This document shows positions 11,408 to 23,550 of a stretch of DNA of 64,000 nucleotides, piece after piece (position 1 is the first letter of the stretch; each line of letters starts with the position of its first letter). A program made the translations under genes and the position numbers. Source of the stretch: CADEFX01 sp963840425. Its GTDB lineage: Bacteria; Pseudomonadota; Alphaproteobacteria; Rhizobiales; Hyphomicrobiaceae. The stretch lies in the NCBI GenBank assembly GCA_963840425.1, contig CAWIYZ010000010.1, positions 212,095-276,094 on the forward strand, read 5' to 3'. The notes under the pieces were generated by a model. The model ran no database searches. It was given only the letters and a program-made list of their open reading frames with translations, and had not been told where the DNA came from.

Positions 11408-12011
11408 CGGCTGTTCCCGCCAGCAGCGGCGGTCGCGCCAGCGCGTCCAGGCACTCCGCCACGATGACCTCGTGCGCCACCTCACGACTATCGATGGTAA
11501 TGTCTGCCTCCGCATACACGGGGTAGCGTACCTCGATAAGCCGGCGCATGACCGCCTCGGGATCCTCGTTCCTGAGCAAAGGGCGATTGTTCCGCTTGGC
11601 GACACGCCGCATCAGCACTGGCAGCTCGGCCTTGAGCCAGATGCTGATCCCAGCCCGGCGAATGTTGGCACGAGTCTCATCACTCATAAATGCGCCGCCG
11701 CCGGTGGCCATCACCTTGGGCCCGTTGGCGAGAAGACGCTGGATCACTTTGCGCTCACCTTCACGAAAATGCGCCTCGCCATGCTCGGCGAAGATATCGG
11801 GTATCGTCTTGCCGGCTGCCCGCTCGATTTCCTCGTCGGCATCGACGAACGGCAGCTCGAGGCGCGCGGCCAGCCGACGACCGACCGAAGACTTGCCGCA
11901 GCCCATCAGCCCGACGAGCACGATGGAGCGCGCGCCGAGGGCGCCGCGAACGGCCGCAGCCGCAGCATTGTCCTGACCTGACACCCACTTTTTCCACCCG
12001 AACCGGATCAT
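11400..12011 (-). CDS. aroK: Shikimate kinase
   Basis: About 203 residues. The P-loop GLMGCGKSSVGRRLA lies near residue 40, the shikimate-binding 'FVDADEEIE' and 'ATGGGAFM' follow, and a lid-type segment NNRPLL is present. The enzyme phosphorylates shikimate with ATP in the shikimate pathway. ATG 12011 gives a short N-terminal extension before the P-loop, usual for alphaproteobacterial AroK. It is the first gene of the aroK-aroB pair and is divergent from the small ORF at 12216. Confidence 0.96.
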   Translation of the reverse strand: MIRFGWKKWVSGQDNAAAAAVRGALGARSIVLVGLMGCGKSSVGRRLAARLELPFVDADEEIERAAGKTIPDIFAEHGEAHFREGERKVIQRLLANGPKVMATGGGAFMSDETRANIRRAGISIWLKAELPVLMRRVAKRNNRPLLRNEDPEAVMRRLIEVRYPVYAEADITIDSREVAHEVIVAECLDALARPPLLAGTADA

Positions 12012-12215
12012 CGTGTCTGCTCGGCTTCCTGCCTGGCTTCGCCTTGAGGTTATGGAGCGGCTTTGGCTTGCGGCACAATCTCGCGCCAAGTCAAGAGGTT
12101 GATGCGTACCACACACGGGATACCGCCTCTTGCCGTGGCTGCCTTGGCAAGCGGTCGGATCGGGTCATAATGGCGACATTCTACATGGTTACCAAAGCTT
12201 TCAGCAGGTTGCAGC

Positions 12216-12362
12216 ATGCCAAGCCTGTTTCGGTTTCTGTTTGTCTTGGGACTGTTGTCGGCAGTAACCGTCGGTGGGCTTTATGTGCTGTCCGAGTACT
12301 TCGAGCCCGAGTCCAAGGAAGTCACGCATACGGTGACCGGCGTGAAAATCCGCCGGCAGTAG
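12216..12362 (+). CDS. Small single-span membrane protein (48 aa)
   Basis: The frame MPSLFRFLFVLGLLSAVT... gives one strong N-terminal transmembrane or signal-anchor helix (residues 4-25) followed by a short polar tail that is acidic first (EYFEPESKE) and basic at the end (KIRRQ). It stops 12 bp before the next ATG at 12375, so the two are likely co-transcribed with xerD downstream. No known function. The hydrophobic helix, the positive end and the tight operon spacing argue that it is real despite its length. Confidence 0.65.
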   Translation: MPSLFRFLFVLGLLSAVTVGGLYVLSEYFEPESKEVTHTVTGVKIRRQ

Positions 12363-12374
12363 CCGAAAGCAGCC

Positions 12375-14192
12375 ATGGCCGCCCGTAACGCAACCAGGAT
12401 CGCCCTCGTCGCGATTGCCTTGCTGGCTCCAGCGGAACAGGGACGGGCGCAGGATTGGGACCCGTTCAAGGAAAAGGATGAGCGCGCGCGGAAGGAGAAA
12501 TCCGTCCGCTCAGCACCGAGCCGGGCAGGCCCCAAAGCAGCCAACGGCGCATATGTAACTGGCCCCGATCGCAATTTCATACCCGGCGAGGTGAGCCGAG
12601 GCTCGCTACCGCCGCTGAGCGCCAACGCGGCGCCCGTGGAGCACGGCGAGCCGCAAGCGATCTCGGCAAACGATGGTTCGGTCTTCTCTTCGGACCTGTG
12701 GCAGGGCCTCGATACACAGACAATCGAAGGGCACCTGGCGCGCCTGGAGCCGCCGGTGCGCTCGCCAACGCTGCTGGCGCTCTGGAAACGGCTGTGGCTG
12801 GCAGCGCCGAGCCTTCCCGGCGGCGGCCAGCCGGCTAGTCAGTTCGCCGCTTTGCGATTGGAGACGCTCTATCGCTACGGACTGATCAGCGGCCTGCACG
12901 AACGCCTCGGCAAGCCAGGCGGCACGGATGGCGTAGCCGCAGTCGCCATGGAAGCACGGACCCGCATTGGCCTCGGCGATCGTGAGCGCGGCTGCGCTAA
13001 AATCCGCAGCGTCGTGCGGCAGATCAGCGAGCTGCCGAAGCTGGCCAGGGCTGACGCACTGCTCATCTCCGGCTACTGCGCAGTGGTGGAGAAGAACATG
13101 TCGGCGGCTAGCATCGCGGCAGAGCTGGTGCATGATCAGCACGCAGGGGCGTCCATGGGACTTGCCGTGCTGGACGCCCTCGCCGCCGGCAACCAGCCCC
13201 AGGGACAAGTGCCCGGCCCGCTATCGCTGCTCGACTATCGCTTCCTCGAGCTTGCTGGCATCGTCGATCCCGCCCAGATTGTGAGCCGCGCCGACGGCCC
13301 GTTGCTTGCTGTGATCACGACCGACACCAGCATTGATGCGGGCGTGCGTGCCCAGGCGATGGAAGTGGCGGGCCACCCGAATGCATTTGACGCCGAGCTA
13401 TTGGCTGAGACCTATCGCGCCGCGCACTTCGAAGCTGGTCAGCTCGCCAGTCCAGCATCCGCGCACGTGCCACCACACATGAAGCGCGCACTCCTGTTCA
13501 AGGCGGCCGAAGCCGAGCGCCGGCCGGCCGAAAAACTACGGCTGATACGGATGCTGCTTGATGAGGCGAAAACGGCCGGCCTGCTCCTGCCGACCGCGGC
13601 AGCCTTGGGGTCCGTGGTCGCCGACACGCGGCCCAGCGCGGAGCTGACCCCGTTCGCCGAGACCGCGGTCGAGGTGCTTCTGGCTGCCGGCCGTTACGAC
13701 CAGGCCCGCACCTGGGCAGCACAGGAGGATCGCACAAGTCTCCAGCATTGGTTCGCGCTTGCCGACATTTCCGACCTGAAAGGCCGAGGCACGCGCAGCA
13801 ACTTTGCGCCTGTCGAGCAGCTCGCGGCGCGTGGCAAGCTCACCAGCGACCTGCTGCATCGCGTTGCAACTGTGCTCGATGCACTCGACGTGCAGGTGTC
13901 GATTCCGCTGTGGGAAGCCGCCAGCCGTACGCCGCAACCGGACGTCGGACATTTGCCGGAAACCGGCGTGCTCTCCCAACTGCAGGACGCGGCCAAGAAA
14001 AAAGAAATCGCCCGCACCATCCTGCTGACACTGCGAACCGTCGGACCCAATGGCGCCGAGGGCGCTCACATGATCGCGCTCGGTGACGCGATCAGGGCGC
14101 TAAAACGGGTGGGTCTGGAACGCGACGCACGCCGTTTGGGCTTCGAAGCACTGTTCGCCGCCTGGCCGCGTGTGGCCGGAACAGCCCAATGA
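12375..14192 (+). CDS. Exported protein of unknown function, 605 aa, upstream of xerD
   Basis: A signal peptide (MAARNATRIALVAIALLAPA, cleavage near residue 26) is followed by a charged linker and then an alanine/leucine-rich, mainly helical body of about 480 residues without membrane segments. Repeated helix-turn patterns with Ala, Leu and Gly at regular spacing suggest an alpha-solenoid, TPR-like fold, but I cannot assign exact repeats. No catalytic motif is seen. Its stop overlaps the xerD start by 4 bp (ATGA), so the two are translated together. It is probably a periplasmic scaffold; that is inference only. Confidence 0.8.
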   Translation: MAARNATRIALVAIALLAPAEQGRAQDWDPFKEKDERARKEKSVRSAPSRAGPKAANGAYVTGPDRNFIPGEVSRGSLPPLSANAAPVEHGEPQAISANDGSVFSSDLWQGLDTQTIEGHLARLEPPVRSPTLLALWKRLWLAAPSLPGGGQPASQFAALRLETLYRYGLISGLHERLGKPGGTDGVAAVAMEARTRIGLGDRERGCAKIRSVVRQISELPKLARADALLISGYCAVVEKNMSAASIAAELVHDQHAGASMGLAVLDALAAGNQPQGQVPGPLSLLDYRFLELAGIVDPAQIVSRADGPLLAVITTDTSIDAGVRAQAMEVAGHPNAFDAELLAETYRAAHFEAGQLASPASAHVPPHMKRALLFKAAEAERRPAEKLRLIRMLLDEAKTAGLLLPTAAALGSVVADTRPSAELTPFAETAVEVLLAAGRYDQARTWAAQEDRTSLQHWFALADISDLKGRGTRSNFAPVEQLAARGKLTSDLLHRVATVLDALDVQVSIPLWEAASRTPQPDVGHLPETGVLSQLQDAAKKKEIARTILLTLRTVGPNGAEGAHMIALGDAIRALKRVGLERDARRLGFEALFAAWPRVAGTAQ

Positions 14193-15157
14193 ACGGAGCG
14201 TCGGACCCGACGGCACTGATCGAAAGCTTCCTCGAGATGCTGGCGGCCGAGCGCGGCGCCGCGAAAAATACGCTCGATGCTTACAGGCGCGACCTGTCGG
14301 CGCTCGAACACTTTCTCGACCGGCGCGGCACAATACTGACGCGTGCGGAGCATACCGACATCACGGCGTATCTGCGACAGGCGTCGGAAGCAGGCCTTGC
14401 TCCCGCATCCCGTGCACGCGCACTGTCATCCATGCGCCAATTGTTTCGCTTCCTCACGAACGAAGGGTTGGTGGCCGACGACCCGACACAAGGCCTCGCC
14501 GGCCCCAGGAACAAGCGGAGCCTTCCGAAGACGCTCTCGGTGCCCGAGGTCGAGCGCTTGCTGGAGTTGGCCCGGCGGCGCACGAAAGGGCTGAGCGGAC
14601 GAGAGCGCGTGCGGGCGTTGCGGCTGCACGCTCTGCTCGAGGTGTTGTATGCGACGGGCATGCGCGTGAGCGAGCTCGTGTCGCTACCGCGCAAGGTGCT
14701 GCAGGGCGATGCCCGCATGCTGACGATCACCGGTAAAGGTGGGCGGCAGCGGCTCGTGCCTCTCAATGCCGAGGCGCATACGGCGCTCGACCGGTATCTG
14801 ACGATCGGCCAGGGCGAAGATGACGATGTGTCACGCACGCTGCGGACACAGTGGCTGTTCCCCTCCAAGAGCGCCGAGGGCCACCTCACGCGACAGCGGT
14901 TCGCGCAGGAGCTGAAGGAGCTGGCGATCGAAACTGGGCTCGACCCAGAACGGATCAGCCCGCACGTACTGCGCCATGCCTTCGCCAGCCATCTGCTCGA
15001 CCGCGGCGCTGACCTGCGCTCGGTGCAGCAACTCCTTGGTCATGCCGACATTTCCACGACTCAGATCTACACCCACGTCCTGCAGGAACGCCTGAAAAAG
15101 TTGGTTCACGAGCACCATCCGCTGGCCAAGGCCAGGCTCGACGGAAAGGGTGAATAG
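14189..15157 (+). CDS. xerD: Tyrosine recombinase XerD
   Basis: The 322-residue protein has an N-terminal SAM-like DNA-binding domain (FLEMLAAERGAAKNTLDAYR) and a C-terminal catalytic domain with all expected residues: Arg in LYATGMRVSELVSL, His and Arg in HVLRHAFASHLL, His in QQLLGHADISTT and the Tyr nucleophile in IYTHV. XerD with XerC resolves chromosome dimers at dif under FtsK control. The gene sits between the unknown exported protein and accA, with no integron or phage context, which supports the housekeeping role rather than an integrase. Confidence 0.93.
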   Translation: MNGASDPTALIESFLEMLAAERGAAKNTLDAYRRDLSALEHFLDRRGTILTRAEHTDITAYLRQASEAGLAPASRARALSSMRQLFRFLTNEGLVADDPTQGLAGPRNKRSLPKTLSVPEVERLLELARRRTKGLSGRERVRALRLHALLEVLYATGMRVSELVSLPRKVLQGDARMLTITGKGGRQRLVPLNAEAHTALDRYLTIGQGEDDDVSRTLRTQWLFPSKSAEGHLTRQRFAQELKELAIETGLDPERISPHVLRHAFASHLLDRGADLRSVQQLLGHADISTTQIYTHVLQERLKKLVHEHHPLAKARLDGKGE

Positions 15158-15360
15158 GGCTCGTCAACGACATGTGCGGGGCGCGCTTGACTTGAGCGGC
15201 GCAGGCAGGGCATGTCCGCTAGAGCGGGATCACCTCGTAGGCAAGCACTGCCGCTTCCATATGTGGCGTGACCCACACTCTTCGATTGCGAAGTTCGTTC
15301 AACGGTTGCTGCGAGATCCGACGAGCTAGCGCGCCCAGGGCAGGAATTGGTGAGCCGAGG

Positions 15361-16323
15361 ATGGCTGTACGCACATATGTCGGTGAATTTGAGAAGCCCA
15401 TCGCCGAGCTAGAGAGCAAGGTGGCGGAGCTGCGCACGCTTGCAGGGGAGGAGGCAAGCGCCGGCCTTACCGACGAGATCGCCAAGCTCGAGCAGAAGGC
15501 ACATCAACTGCTTATCGAGACCTATGCTAACCTGACGCCGTGGGAAAAAACGCAGGTCGCCCGCCATCCCGACCGGCCCCATTGCCTCGACTACGTCAGC
15601 CAGCTCATCGAGGAATTCACGCCGCTGGCCGGTGACCGCTACTACTCGGAGGATGCGGCGATCACCGGTGGCCTGGGCAAGTTTCGCGGGCGCTCGGTCG
15701 TCGTCATGGGACACGAGAAGGGCCACGACACGGAAAGCCGCATCCGCCACAATTTCGGCATGGCGCGCCCCGAGGGCTATCGCAAGGCGGTGCGGTTGAT
15801 GGATCTCGCCGACAAATTCGGACTACCATTGATTACGCTGATTGACACGGCCGGCGCCTATCCGGGCGTCGGCGCTGAAGAGCGCGGTCAGGCCGAAGCC
15901 ATCGCGCGTTCGACGGACCGCTGCTTGTCGCTCGGCGTGCCGATGGTGAGCGTGGTGATCGGCGAAGGCGGATCAGGTGGGGCCATCGCCATCGCAACAG
16001 CCAACCGCATCCTGATGCTGGAGCACGCAGTCTATACGGTGGCTTCACCGGAGGCTGCGGCTTCCATCCTGTGGCGCGACTCCGCCCGCGCCGAGGACGC
16101 CGCCAACAGTATGAAGATCACGGCCCAGCACCTGTTGGAGCTCAATGTTATCGACGAAATCGTCCCCGAGCCTGTCGGCGGCGCGCACCGCGACGCGGAC
16201 GGTGCCATCCAGCGCACCGGCGACGCCATCCGCAAAACACTCAGCGAGTTCGACGGAATGGGCCCGGCCGAGGTGCGACGTCAACGGCATGAGCGCTTCC
16301 TTGAGATCGGCCGCACGCTGTAG
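15361..16323 (+). CDS. accA: Acetyl-CoA carboxylase carboxyltransferase subunit alpha
   Basis: The 320-residue protein starts with the AccA N-terminal helix (EFEKPIAELESKVAELR) and contains 'LTPWEKTQVARHPDRPHCLDY', 'VVMGHEKGHDT', 'LITLIDTAGAYPGVGAEERGQ' and the oxyanion-hole region 'GEGGSGGAIAI', with 'YTVASPEAAASILWRD' further on. With AccD it transfers the carboxyl group from biotin to acetyl-CoA, the first committed step of fatty acid synthesis. ATG 15361 has a GAGG site just upstream; an open frame from 15268 would add unrelated residues. Confidence 0.97.
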   Translation: MAVRTYVGEFEKPIAELESKVAELRTLAGEEASAGLTDEIAKLEQKAHQLLIETYANLTPWEKTQVARHPDRPHCLDYVSQLIEEFTPLAGDRYYSEDAAITGGLGKFRGRSVVVMGHEKGHDTESRIRHNFGMARPEGYRKAVRLMDLADKFGLPLITLIDTAGAYPGVGAEERGQAEAIARSTDRCLSLGVPMVSVVIGEGGSGGAIAIATANRILMLEHAVYTVASPEAAASILWRDSARAEDAANSMKITAQHLLELNVIDEIVPEPVGGAHRDADGAIQRTGDAIRKTLSEFDGMGPAEVRRQRHERFLEIGRTL

Positions 16324-16614
16324 TCGTACGGGCGCAGCGCACCGAGCTCTAAATCTTAGGAATTGAGTAGGATTCATTCACGCGCTGTGTTGCGGATGCG
16401 ACTCCGTTCTGCCGGGCCCTGAATCTAGCTTATCCCCTTCTGAATCCCCACAAAATCGTCTCAATTGTTTCTACAGTGCCACTTCGGGCGCGCGCGGCGA
16501 ACCTGCATCGGGGGTGCTAGCCAATTCGGCGTCTTAACCGTATCTTAACCTGAACAAATCGAGATGATGACCGTGCGCCGGGGTACTGCGTATGGCGTTG
16601 ATCGACGGGGGACT

Positions 16615-17571
16615 ATGAGCAAGCACGGGTTTTGCGTTGCGCTTGTCATGGCGATGGCTGGCCTGCTCGGGTCCTGCAGCCTGCAGGACATGACGCCGGC
16701 CATGCGGCCGCTGCCGAAGGAAGCCATGATGCTTCTCGGCAAGAAGGGCATGAAGCCGGAAGCGCCGATCTTCGTGCGCATCTTCAAAGAAGAATCGGAG
16801 CTGGAGCTCTGGAAGCAGCGCGACGACGGGCGCTACTACCACTTCAAGACCTACCCGATCTGCAACTGGTCGGGCGACCTGGGGCCGAAGGAGAGGGAGG
16901 GCGACAAGCAGGCGCCGGAAGGCTTCTACACGATCACGCATGACCAGATGAACCCGAACTCCGGCTTTCATCTGGCGTTCAATCTCGGCTACCCCAACGC
17001 CTACGACAAAGCCCACAAGCGCACCGGCGAGTTCCTGATGGTGCACGGCAAGTGCAAGTCTGCCGGCTGCTATGCCATGACCGACGCGCTGATCGAGGAG
17101 ATCTACGCGCTGGCGCGTGAGCAGTTCATCGGCGGCAACCAGAGCTTCCAGGTGCACGCCTTCCCGTTCCGCATGACGCCGGAGAAGCTGGCCTTGCATC
17201 GCAAGGCCAAGTGGTTCCCGTTCTGGGCGACACTTAAGGAAGGCTACGATTACTTCGAGACCACACGCCAAGTACCGCCCGTGGCTGTGTGCGAGCGCAA
17301 GTATCTCGTCAACGCCAGCTTTATGGGCAACGTCAGCAACATCAACCCGGAGGGTCGCTGTCCAGCCTACCAGCGCCAGAGGATCGAGCCGTTTCAGCCA
17401 TCGAGCCGCGAGCAGATTGCGGAGCGTGTGATGGCGCCGGGGCCAAAGATGCGCTCGGTAGCCTCGGCCGACACATTGGTACCGGCAGAGAGCAGCCGGC
17501 CCGATGCGATCTCGGACTTGTTGAAGTCCCCGGCGATGGGCCTTGGGTTCGCCAAGGCCGCAGGCGAATAG
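16615..17571 (+). CDS. YafK-type L,D-transpeptidase, lipoprotein (copy 1)
   Basis: A 318-residue protein with a lipoprotein signal (MAMAGLLGSC, Cys near residue 22). The YkuD/YafK core is visible: 'IFVRIFKEESELELW', 'YPICNWSGDLGPKEREGDKQAPEGFY' region and the catalytic motif HGKCKSAGCYAMTD, with the nucleophile Cys in SAGC. Such enzymes form or hydrolyse non-canonical peptidoglycan or lipoprotein crosslinks in the periplasm. The C-terminal ~70 residues are proline/serine-rich and look disordered. ATG 16615 was chosen over 16564 because it places the lipobox correctly. A second paralog follows 165 bp downstream. Confidence 0.9.
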   Translation: MSKHGFCVALVMAMAGLLGSCSLQDMTPAMRPLPKEAMMLLGKKGMKPEAPIFVRIFKEESELELWKQRDDGRYYHFKTYPICNWSGDLGPKEREGDKQAPEGFYTITHDQMNPNSGFHLAFNLGYPNAYDKAHKRTGEFLMVHGKCKSAGCYAMTDALIEEIYALAREQFIGGNQSFQVHAFPFRMTPEKLALHRKAKWFPFWATLKEGYDYFETTRQVPPVAVCERKYLVNASFMGNVSNINPEGRCPAYQRQRIEPFQPSSREQIAERVMAPGPKMRSVASADTLVPAESSRPDAISDLLKSPAMGLGFAKAAGE

Positions 17572-17736
17572 CCCACACGGGCCAACACGGGCCGCCCTAG
17601 CATGGACCACCGGCCCGTTTCTTGCCTATTAGACTGAACACGCGAAGGAACGGCTGCGGATAATTCTGGTTAATTGCATAGACCCATCTGGCGGAGCATT
17701 CCCCTGCAGGAGCGCTTGAGACATTGCCGACGCAAA

Positions 17737-18600
17737 ATGGCCTGCGCCGTCGCTGGGCTCTTGTTGGCCACCCCCGCCATGGCGGTGGTGGTCGAGTTGA
17801 AGGATGTGGCAGCAGACCGGATCGAGCGCCAGCGCGCCTGGGCGCAGGGCCAGACGCCGCTGCCCAGCACGCCGAACCTAGCCAACCTGGACGGGCGCTT
17901 GGCTGCGAAGGGTGTGAACAAAGGCAGCCCGATCTTCATACGTATCTTCAAAACCGAGGCCGAGCTTGAGCTGTGGGTGCGCAAGGGCGAGCGCTTCGTG
18001 CTTCTCGACACGTACCCCATCTGCCATTGGACCGGCACACTCGGACCCAAGGAGCGCGAAGGGGATAAGCAGAGCCCCGAAGGCTTCTACAGTGTGACGC
18101 AGCGGCAGGCACGGCACACGGGCCGCTGGTCCAAGGCGCTCAATCTTGGATTCCCTAATGCTCTCGATCAGCGCCTGCAGCGCACCGGCTCCTACATACT
18201 GCTGCACGGCGGTTGCTCCTCCACCGGATGCTTCGCCATGACCGATCCAGTATTAGAGGAGATCTACGGCCTGGCGGCAGCGGCGCTGCGCGGCGGCCAG
18301 GAGCGCGTGCACGTCAACGTCTTTCCGTTCCGCATGACTACGGCCGCGTTGGAGGCTCACAAGGATCATCCCTGGCGCGAGTTCTGGGGCGATCTCAAAG
18401 CGGGCTACGACTCGTTCGAGCGCACGCACGTGCCGCCGCGCGTGGCCATGTGCGGTAAGCGCTACGTCGTGCGGGACGGTACGCCGGGTGAGAACGGTGA
18501 TGCACGGGCGCTCGCGTCTGCGCCACAGAGCGGACGCGAGGCAGAACAATGCGCGGAGCGCATCGCCGAACGAAGCCCTGCCGCCACGGGATCGCAATAG
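17737..18600 (+). CDS. YafK-type L,D-transpeptidase, secreted (copy 2)
   Basis: A 287-residue paralog of the preceding gene. It has the same core order: 'IFIRIFKTEAELELWV', 'YPICHWTGTLGPKEREGDKQ' and the catalytic HGGCSSTGCFAMTD. Its signal peptide (MACAVAGLLLATPAMA) ends with an AxA-type site and no lipobox cysteine, so unlike copy 1 it should be soluble in the periplasm. An upstream ATG at 17674 in frame would place a basic, non-signal stretch before the hydrophobic core. A tandem duplication with different anchoring is the obvious reading. Confidence 0.88.
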   Translation: MACAVAGLLLATPAMAVVVELKDVAADRIERQRAWAQGQTPLPSTPNLANLDGRLAAKGVNKGSPIFIRIFKTEAELELWVRKGERFVLLDTYPICHWTGTLGPKEREGDKQSPEGFYSVTQRQARHTGRWSKALNLGFPNALDQRLQRTGSYILLHGGCSSTGCFAMTDPVLEEIYGLAAAALRGGQERVHVNVFPFRMTTAALEAHKDHPWREFWGDLKAGYDSFERTHVPPRVAMCGKRYVVRDGTPGENGDARALASAPQSGREAEQCAERIAERSPAATGSQ

Positions 18601-18690
18601 CACCCGTAATCAGCGTCTCCGGCGTTCATCCTCCCGCGCCAACGTCGTCAGGCCACAGCGCAGCACACAAGTCGAGCATGACCGAAAGCT

Positions 18691-19974
18691 TCACGCCCGC
18701 TTAGGCTGCTGACGGCCAACCCCCTTGCTGACGACAGATGCCGATTGCAGCGCGTAGTCCGCGTGCCACTGGCCCGGGTCCATGCGCGTGACGAGACCCG
18801 TCTTGATGCCCGCAAGCGTCGCCAGCATCTCGTTGCTGAGATAGGGCGCGCGACCCATCGATCCGAAGGATAGGTCGCGCAGGCCCCCGGCAATGCGACT
18901 GTCGGACTGGAAGAACGGCGTCAGCCAACGGCTAGCCCACTGGTAGAAGCGCACATGCCGACGGCGCGCCGCGGCGTAGCTGGGTAGCGCCTCGTTCACG
19001 CTGCGCGACTGATCCAGACTGCACGCCAATGTGAGCGCATCGGCGAGACCCAGGTTGGCACCCTGGCCGAGCTGCGGGCTCGTGCAGTGCGCAGCATCGC
19101 CGACGGTGGCGAGGCGATCCGCGTACGGACGCTGGACGGTCAGATCCGAGTAGGTAGCGAAGGTGAAATCCTCCGGCCGCTGCAGCGATGCGATCAGTGG
19201 CTCCACCTCCGGCCAGACGGCGAGCACGCGGCGGCGCCACGCCTCGACCCCGGCCTCGCGCCAGGCGTCGTACTGATCCGCGCGCAGGCTCCAGAAAAAC
19301 GCCGCAAGGTCACGATCCTCTCCGGGCAGCCGTCCGATCGGCAGAACGCCGATCATCAGTGAAGCGCCTTCATAGCGCTGCCGCAGCGTATTGCGCATGG
19401 GCCAGGCAGGCGGCAGCGGCACCGCGCTCCACAATGCGCCCCAGGCAAAACGGCGCTCGCGATCGTCAGGCGCCATCTCAGTGCGCAGCGGCGAGCGCAG
19501 GCCTGTCGCATCGACCACAAGATCGAACGCCCCATGCTCGCGGCCAGCGGTGTCGGTGATAAACCGGCCCTCTTCCGCGACGCGCGAGCTGGCGACGGTT
19601 ACGGCTGCCGTGATCGGAACCGCCAGCCGCTGCACCTCGCGATAGAGGACGCTGAACAGCGCACCACGGTGGATGCCGAGCCCGAAATAATGCGGCGCCA
19701 GATCGCCGTAGGCCATGTCGAGGACGCTGCGCCCGCCGGCAGTCTTGCCCTCGATACCGTCGATGCGTGCGCCGAGCGCAACTGCCTCGCAATCGAGACC
19801 GAGCCGGGCGAGACAGGCGAGGCCGGTCGGCTGCAGCAGGATGCCGGCGCCGAGTGGCCGCGGCGCGTCGAACCGTTCGAAAATGCGCACATCATGACCG
19901 GCGCGCTTAAGGAACGCCGCGGCGGCAAGGCCGGTGGTGCCGGCGCCCGCAATGGCAATGCGGAGAGATTGCAT
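18691..19974 (-). CDS. FAD-dependent aromatic-ring-type monooxygenase
   Basis: A 427-residue class A flavoprotein. The dinucleotide fold IAGAGTTGLAAAAFLKRAG starts at residue ~7, a DG-type motif 'LVVDATGLRSPLR' lies near the middle, and the flavin ribityl motif 'VGDAAHCTSPQLGQGANLGL' is intact. Relatives hydroxylate aromatic or enone substrates with NAD(P)H and oxygen. ATG 19974 begins directly at the beta strand; the frame extends upstream without support. The gene stands alone, downstream of secA on the same strand, and its substrate cannot be inferred from the context. Confidence 0.88.
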   Translation of the reverse strand: MQSLRIAIAGAGTTGLAAAAFLKRAGHDVRIFERFDAPRPLGAGILLQPTGLACLARLGLDCEAVALGARIDGIEGKTAGGRSVLDMAYGDLAPHYFGLGIHRGALFSVLYREVQRLAVPITAAVTVASSRVAEEGRFITDTAGREHGAFDLVVDATGLRSPLRTEMAPDDRERRFAWGALWSAVPLPPAWPMRNTLRQRYEGASLMIGVLPIGRLPGEDRDLAAFFWSLRADQYDAWREAGVEAWRRRVLAVWPEVEPLIASLQRPEDFTFATYSDLTVQRPYADRLATVGDAAHCTSPQLGQGANLGLADALTLACSLDQSRSVNEALPSYAAARRRHVRFYQWASRWLTPFFQSDSRIAGGLRDLSFGSMGRAPYLSNEMLATLAGIKTGLVTRMDPGQWHADYALQSASVVSKGVGRQQPKRA

Positions 19975-20062
19975 GAGCGTGCCCCACTGGCATGTATCAG
20001 CAGGGTCGCAGATGTGCACCGGCTAGGCGATGCGGCGCGGTGGCCGGACTTCTAGAGGCGAG

Positions 20063-23191
<3,129 letters not shown>

Positions 23192-23550
23192 GGACGGTTC
23201 CTCAAATCCCCCTGCTCCGCCCCGGCGCTTCGGGACGGGACGGTCCGCCGCGAGGGCGAAACTGGTCTCTCTCGTCCGGAGGCGGGCCGGCATCGAGCTC
23301 CAAGAGTGTCCCGTGTGGATAAGCGGAGAACCGAGCGAGCGCACGCCTCTGGAACCCGCCAAAACGGGTCGGGGAAGAGATAAGGAGCCCGCCAACCCTT
23401 GTCAACGCAAGCGCCCATCCGGCGCTACATGCCGCATTCTGGCCACGTGAACAATCATTAAGTAGGCGCGACACGCGCTATGGGGTAGCGGTCACCGGCT
23501 AGGCTCGGCCCACGCGGGCTCCGCATGCATGTGTGTCTCCCGAAGGAAAC
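23192..23550. other. Divergent secA / parvulin intergenic region
   Basis: These 359 bases hold no supported gene. They must contain the promoters of secA (leftward) and the peptidyl-prolyl isomerase (rightward). I see no clear inverted repeat, riboswitch-like structure or strong -35/-10 pair. The parvulin ribosome site (GAAGGA at 23542-23547) is at the right edge. Confidence 0.6.

Noticed and set aside
14189..15157. Tyrosine recombinase as a phage or island integrase
   Set aside because: Sequence pattern and housekeeping neighbours (accA downstream) fit chromosomal XerD.
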